9,335 nt of DNA, taken from positions 1 through 9,335 of the forward strand of contig JAUVDU010000042.1 of the NCBI GenBank assembly GCA_030595135.1. Direction: 5' to 3'. Source of the DNA: Deltaproteobacteria bacterium. Lineage in GTDB: Bacteria > Desulfobacterota > Anaeroferrophillalia > Anaeroferrophillales > Tharpellaceae. The notes beneath the pieces were generated by a model. That model was not told where the DNA came from and ran no database searches. It saw only the letters and a program-made list of their open reading frames with translations. A program made the position numbers and the translations under genes. Positions 5,563-9,335 of the stretch are shown here, piece by piece (position 1 is the stretch's first letter; each line of letters starts with the position of its first letter).

Positions 5563-6601
5563 AACGAGCTCCATTTTTGTCAGCATATTCCCGCAACCAA
5601 TCTCGCAGATTATGACGCAACTCGGCAAACCCCTGATATTCTTCGATCTCTAAGGCGACAATTCGATCTATATCCGACCAAAGAAGTTGCAGTCGAGCCA
5701 CCATCCGGGGATCGATAGTCGGCAATATATGCTCCATGAAAGTGGCCCCGCAACCTCCGACCAAAACCTCCGGTAACTTTAATTCGGCGAGCAAGAAACT
5801 TCGTAAAAGATGATCGAGATCGACCAGATAGCACCAGTGATTCTCGACTTTCTCCTGTTTTAGAGTCGAGCTCAAAGCTTCAGCTAGCTCTTTTATCCGG
5901 TCACTTTCACCCTTTAATTCGGGAGCTGGAGCCTTTTTCCAACGCAGATAACAGACGACCCCGAAAAAGAGCGCCAACAATAGAGAAAGGATGAGGGTAA
6001 TGCGATAGAGCCGGGATCGGGTCTGCCAACCATCAAGACCGGTGGGCGTGAACCGAGGCTCTTTTTCCGGAATGATCAGAGCCGGAGAGGGTTCGCTGTC
6101 AGGATGCAGTCCGGCAATCCGAACCGCAATAGAGTTGCTCTCAATCGTGCTGGTTACAAGTTTAGCGGAGCTCACCCCCGCGCCATCATCGGTACTATCC
6201 GACAATCGACAAACCAGAGAGAGCGGCGCCATATGATAATCTCCCGGTGCATAAAACCGCATAACCCCATTGATCGTAAAACTTTTCTTGGCCGCCAATA
6301 TGAGATGGTCGAAAGGAGCAAACTCAAATTCAAAAAACTCTTTTTGCAGATTTTGACCATTGCCCCCCAGCGGCCGCAGCTCAAGTCGACTTAAGGAACT
6401 AGGTTCGAGAACCGCCGAATCTTTAAGCTCCACCCGCAAAACAAAAGAGATCGGATCACCAATTCGTCCACCATTAAGCGGACAATAGAGGCTTACTTTT
6501 CCGGCGGGATTAGCAATATTCTGAGCTAAGGTCGAAAATGGGTATAAGAGAGAGAGGAGGAATAATAGAGTCCAGAGAATATTTTTTAGAGATCTGTTCA
6601 T
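5552..6601 (-). CDS. exported one-pass membrane protein, position of MxaA / BatD-DUF4381
   Basis: A 349-aa protein with a clear signal peptide (NRSLKN, hydrophobic core about 8-22, likely cleavage after TLA at 24-26). It has a beta-rich periplasmic domain (about 27-190, including GDPISFVLRVEL and a YAPGDYHMAPL segment), one membrane helix (about 199-219) followed by RWKK, and a cytoplasmic helical domain (about 235-345, LVDLDHLLRSFLLAELKLPE). Such a signal peptide, Ig-like ectodomain, membrane helix and cytosolic tail architecture is found in BatD, DUF4381 and MxaA proteins of MoxR clusters. MxaA is implicated in calcium insertion into methanol dehydrogenase. The start lies two nt after the DUF58 stop, and the 3' end overlaps the next gene. 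The role, presenting a client to the VWA pair, is inferred from context; the family assignment is by architecture, not a decisive motif. Confidence 0.75.
   Translation of the reverse strand: MNRSLKNILWTLLFLLSLLYPFSTLAQNIANPAGKVSLYCPLNGGRIGDPISFVLRVELKDSAVLEPSSLSRLELRPLGGNGQNLQKEFFEFEFAPFDHLILAAKKSFTINGVMRFYAPGDYHMAPLSLVCRLSDSTDDGAGVSSAKLVTSTIESNSIAVRIAGLHPDSEPSPALIIPEKEPRFTPTGLDGWQTRSRLYRITLILSLLLALFFGVVCYLRWKKAPAPELKGESDRIKELAEALSSTLKQEKVENHWCYLVDLDHLLRSFLLAELKLPEVLVGGCGATFMEHILPTIDPRMVARLQLLWSDIDRIVALEIEEYQGFAELRHNLRDWLREYADKNGARYGF
5560..5572 (-). promoter_or_regulatory. ribosome binding site and start of the first VWA gene, inside the upstream gene
   Basis: GGAG (5572..5569) is six bases before the ATG at 5562..5560, and both lie in the last codons of the preceding gene, whose TGA is at 5554..5552. 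This decides against the longer reading that begins at 5628. Confidence 0.7.
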
Positions 6602-6603
6602 TA

Positions 6604-7488
6604 CTAATATAAACTTCCCGACACCTGTCGCGGCACCATTAAATCGTTGATCTTATCAACAAAACTATCGGCTGGGGTGATGACGGTTGAGGCGACTCCG
6701 GCACGTTGTAATTTCTCCTCAATTTGTTGCAGAAGCGCGGTCATGCGACGATTGTAAGTACGCCACTGGCCAAGATCAACCAGACAATCAACCCCGGTTT
6801 CCGGATTGGCGCAGTTGAGCAGGCCGGAAAGCCCTCGGGGCAGCTCTTTTTCGACCTCTTCGAGGAGTTGCAGAACTTTGATTTCATGACCTTCAAGCAT
6901 CAGGTCGGCCTCATCCAGGGGATCTAAGAGATCCGAGAGCAGAAACGTCAAGCTCTGAAATGGCAAATTCTTAAGGTAGCCCATGGCAGCGGCAAGAGAA
7001 AAAGATGATTTAAGCTGAGGTTGATGAGCAGTCAAAGCCGTGACCAGTGCGACAAAATGCTCGAGACCGGTTTTCGGCGGCAAATAAAAGATCGGCCCTT
7101 CGGCCCAAAGCAGAAGACCGCAGGCATTATTGGCAGTCAGCGCCGACCAGGCCAGTGAAACGGCAATATTATCGGCTAAGAGAGTTTTGCGGCCCCAAGC
7201 CATGGAGGCGCTGAGATCGTAGACCAGCAATAGGTTATAGTGGCTTTCAGCCAGGAATTCGCGGACGTAAAGCTTTCCGGTGCGAGCTCGGGCGGCCCAG
7301 TCGATCCGACTTGACAGATCGCCTGACTGCATCTCCCTTAAACCATCAAACTCATAACCACTGCCCGGTTTACGACTCTCCCACTCCCCAGGCAAAAATC
7401 CGGCCACCCGCTCATTGACAACAATGTCGAGAAGCTCTTTTTTTGAGAGCAGAGCACTTGTTGATTGTTTTCTCTTAGGAGAAGCCAT
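6604..7488 (-). CDS. DUF58 / MxaS-type VWA-like protein
   Basis: A 294-aa soluble protein of the DUF58 family, the usual partner of MoxR ATPases. The signature runs from about residue 44: the FDGLREMQSGD segment (47-57), RIDW (61-64), ARARTGKLYVREF (66-78) and then DLSASM (91-96), a MIDAS-like DxSxS. LLSDLLDP (183-190) supplies the later SD motif. No membrane segment precedes the domain, so it is of the short cytosolic type, like MxaS, rather than the longer membrane-anchored DUF58 forms. It starts 10 nt after the moxR stop with AAAGGTG a few bases upstream, and its own stop is two nt before the next start. It probably links the ATPase to the membrane VWA proteins; that is inferred from family association. 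Confidence 0.92.
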   Translation of the reverse strand: MASPKRKQSTSALLSKKELLDIVVNERVAGFLPGEWESRKPGSGYEFDGLREMQSGDLSSRIDWAARARTGKLYVREFLAESHYNLLLVYDLSASMAWGRKTLLADNIAVSLAWSALTANNACGLLLWAEGPIFYLPPKTGLEHFVALVTALTAHQPQLKSSFSLAAAMGYLKNLPFQSLTFLLSDLLDPLDEADLMLEGHEIKVLQLLEEVEKELPRGLSGLLNCANPETGVDCLVDLGQWRTYNRRMTALLQQIEEKLQRAGVASTVITPADSFVDKINDLMVPRQVSGSLY

Positions 7489-7498
7489 CAGTACACCT

Positions 7499-8497
7499 TT
7501 AATAGGCTTTAACGATCCCCAATATTTTTTCGATCAAAGTCTCCGGCATCAGATTTTCAGTCAGGGCTCGACTATTGAGCAGCAGGCGGTGGCGCAGGAC
7601 GTGGGGCAACAATTTTTCGACATCGGAGAAATCGACATAGTCGCGGCCCCGACAAAAAGCCCGAGCCTTGGCCAAGGCCAGAAGTGACTCCGGGGCTCGC
7701 GGTGAGGCACCGAGTCTGAGATAATCGTGAACCCCGGCCAAAAAACCTTTCTCACCGGCCGGCTGCGGCCGGCTGGCAAGACAAAGATTGAGAATAAATT
7801 GCATGACCGTGTCCGAAACCGTGATCAGGTCATGCACCTGCTCTTGCAGGGCCACGATCTCAGCCGGCGAGAAATGGGAGGTAAGTTTTTCGACCCGCTG
7901 ATCAAAATCACCGTTTTTACGCTGTAAAAGTAGCAATTCATCGTCACGACTAAGATATTCGACCTTGAATTTAACCATAAAACGGTCGATCTGAGCTTCC
8001 GCCAGAGGATAGGTGCCAACCTGTTCGATGGGATTCTGGGTGGCCAGTACCATAAATGGTCGCGGCACCGGGAAATGTTTATCTTCAACGCTTACTTCGC
8101 GCTCCTGCATCGCCTGGAGCAGGGCCGACTGCACTTTTGGTGAAGCCCGATTGATCTCATCAGCGAGAAAAAAATTGCAGAAGATCGGTCCTTTTCGATA
8201 GCTGAAAAGTTCTTCCTTGGTTTTGAAAACCATACTGCCGAGAATATCTCCGGGCATTTTATCGGGAGTAAACTGAAAACGATTAAAACTCCCACCGAAA
8301 ACTTTGGCAAAGGTCTCAACGACAAGACTTTTCGCCACCCCTGGAACCCCTTCCAGAAGAATGTGCCCACGCGCCAGCAACGTGAAAATCATAATCTCTA
8401 AAAGCTCTTCCTGACCGACAACGACACTGGCAATAGCCGCCTTAAGAGAGGAGAGTTTCTTGGCGGATTGCGTTACTGTTACATTAGACATACTCAT
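7499..8497 (-). CDS. moxR: MoxR-family AAA+ ATPase
   Basis: A 332-aa AAA+ ATPase of the MoxR family (MxaR-like), a cytosolic chaperone-type ATPase that forms hexameric rings and, with VWA proteins, matures or inserts metals or cofactors into client enzymes. All key motifs are intact: Walker A GVPGVAKS (50-57), Walker B FFLADEIN (109-116), sensor 1 in LATQNP (151-156), the arginine-finger region EAQIDRF (167-173), sensor 2 in LGASPRAPE (262-270), and the C-terminal lid. The length is typical. The start is the ATG at 8497 with AAGAG upstream; an ATG two codons later is the alternative. It lies nine nt after the permease stop and 10 nt before the DUF58 gene, at the head of the six-gene VWA block. 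Confidence 0.95.
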   Translation of the reverse strand: MSMSNVTVTQSAKKLSSLKAAIASVVVGQEELLEIMIFTLLARGHILLEGVPGVAKSLVVETFAKVFGGSFNRFQFTPDKMPGDILGSMVFKTKEELFSYRKGPIFCNFFLADEINRASPKVQSALLQAMQEREVSVEDKHFPVPRPFMVLATQNPIEQVGTYPLAEAQIDRFMVKFKVEYLSRDDELLLLQRKNGDFDQRVEKLTSHFSPAEIVALQEQVHDLITVSDTVMQFILNLCLASRPQPAGEKGFLAGVHDYLRLGASPRAPESLLALAKARAFCRGRDYVDFSDVEKLLPHVLRHRLLLNSRALTENLMPETLIEKILGIVKAY

Positions 8498-8506
8498 AAC
8501 AATCTC

Positions 8507-9335
8507 TTACATATATTCGAAACGTTTACGATAGCGAACAATCTGATAGATAAAGAAAGGACCACCCAAAAGTGACGTTAAAACCCCGACTTTGAGGTCG
8601 ACCGGAATAACCAGGCGGACAAGAAGATCGGCATAAACCAGAAAAACCGCCCCTAAAAGTCCGGCTAACGGAATCAAACGACGATTGTCGGGGCCGACCA
8701 CGGCCCGCACCATATGGGGAGCGACCAAGCCGACAAAACCGATAACGCCGGCAACTGCAATCGCTCCTCCGGTCATCATCGAAGCCGCAAAAAGGAGAAC
8801 ATTGCGCACCCGGCCGACCTCAACTCCAAGATTGACGGCGCTCTCTTCACCAAGCATCAGGATATTGAGATCACGCACATAACATAAGATTAAGGCCAGC
8901 GAAGCAAACGCCGTCAGCGCCACAATTTTAACGTGCATCCAGTTGCGATTATTGAGATCACCCATCAGCCAGGTAACAATAACGCGACCGACATCAAATT
9001 CTCTGGTACTCAAGGTTATGACAAAAGAGGTTACCGCCCCGAGAATCAGGTTTAATGCGATACCGGCCAAAAGCAGCGTGGCAATTGAAGTGCGGCCCGC
9101 GCTGGTCGCAATAACATAAACCGTAATCAGAGTCGCCAGAGCACCGCTTACGGCCATAATCGGCAGGGCCGCCGCAAAAATTGCCGTCAAACCCAAATAG
9201 ATGGCTAAAACCGCCCCCAGAGCCGCACCGGAACTGATACCGATAACCCCGGGACTGGCCATCGGGTTTTTGAATATCCCCTGCATTACGGCCCCGGCCA
9301 CCGCCAGCGAGAAACCAACCAGAGCCGCCGCCAGA
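8507..9335 (-). CDS. FecCD-family ABC transporter permease, 5' end cut by the window
   Basis: The C-terminal 276 or so residues of an inner-membrane permease of the BtuC/FecCD/HemU family, which imports ferric siderophores, heme or vitamin B12 from the periplasm together with a binding protein and an ATPase. Typical segments are QGIFKNPMASPGVIGISSGA near the start, WLMGDLNNRNW in the middle, GVEVGRVR before a late membrane helix, GFVGLVAPHMVRAVVGPDNR (the loop contacting the ATPase), and LKVGVLTSLLGGPFFIYQI near the end. The frame stays open to the window edge with family-like sequence (LAAALVGFSLAVAGAV), so the GTG at 9301 is internal and about 60-70 N-terminal residues lie outside. The usual next gene is the ATPase subunit, yet here moxR follows nine nt after the stop. 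The substrate is not determinable from this part. Confidence 0.93.
   Translation of the reverse strand, partial: LAAALVGFSLAVAGAVMQGIFKNPMASPGVIGISSGAALGAVLAIYLGLTAIFAAALPIMAVSGALATLITVYVIATSAGRTSIATLLLAGIALNLILGAVTSFVITLSTREFDVGRVIVTWLMGDLNNRNWMHVKIVALTAFASLALILCYVRDLNILMLGEESAVNLGVEVGRVRNVLLFAASMMTGGAIAVAGVIGFVGLVAPHMVRAVVGPDNRRLIPLAGLLGAVFLVYADLLVRLVIPVDLKVGVLTSLLGGPFFIYQIVRYRKRFEYM

Noticed and set aside
5563..5628. Longer N-terminus for the first VWA protein
   Set aside because: It would overlap the upstream gene by 77 bp, adds residues that precede the natural membrane segment, and ignores the GGAGC site placed for the ATG at 5562.

Overview
All supported genes lie on the minus strand, so transcription runs from the right edge of the window to the left. 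The window suggests a Gram-negative bacterium: it has inner-membrane VWA proteins, a signal-peptide protein with a periplasmic domain, and a siderophore/heme/B12-type ABC permease. The gene mix and the repeat types are compatible with a deltaproteobacterium (Desulfobacterota), but that placement is only a guess. No RNA gene or CRISPR array was seen.

Right part (about 2550-9335): a compact operon. In transcription order it holds the C-terminal part of a FecCD-family ABC permease (cut by the window edge), a MoxR-type AAA+ ATPase, a DUF58 protein, a secreted/one-pass membrane protein of 349 aa, a VWA membrane protein, a short helical membrane protein of unknown family, and a second VWA membrane protein. 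Most junctions are overlaps or gaps of 10 nt or less, which points to co-transcription and translational coupling. The exception is a 195-nt gap between the first VWA gene and the helical protein, filled by a nested inverted-repeat structure. The MoxR-DUF58-349aa-VWA-helical-VWA order and sizes match the mxaR-S-A-C-K-L block known from methanol dehydrogenase clusters and are close to the Bat clusters. No dehydrogenase gene is visible here. The likely role is MoxR/VWA-assisted folding, metal insertion or activation of an envelope target encoded elsewhere, possibly tied to import of the permease's metal or cofactor substrate.

Middle (2304-2549): a 246-bp AT-richer spacer that separates the operon from the left genes and probably holds the promoter of the next gene.

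Left part (1-2303): a LysE/RhtB-type amino-acid exporter, a 130-bp miniature transposable element with IS66-like ends and a near-perfect target duplication, a MaoC-like hotdog dehydratase, and an alpha/beta hydrolase. The hydrolase reading frame is broken at an A6 run, and the missing C-terminus, including the catalytic histidine motif, continues in the -1 frame to position 81. These genes look more AT-rich than the operon and have the features of an accessory, rearranged stretch.
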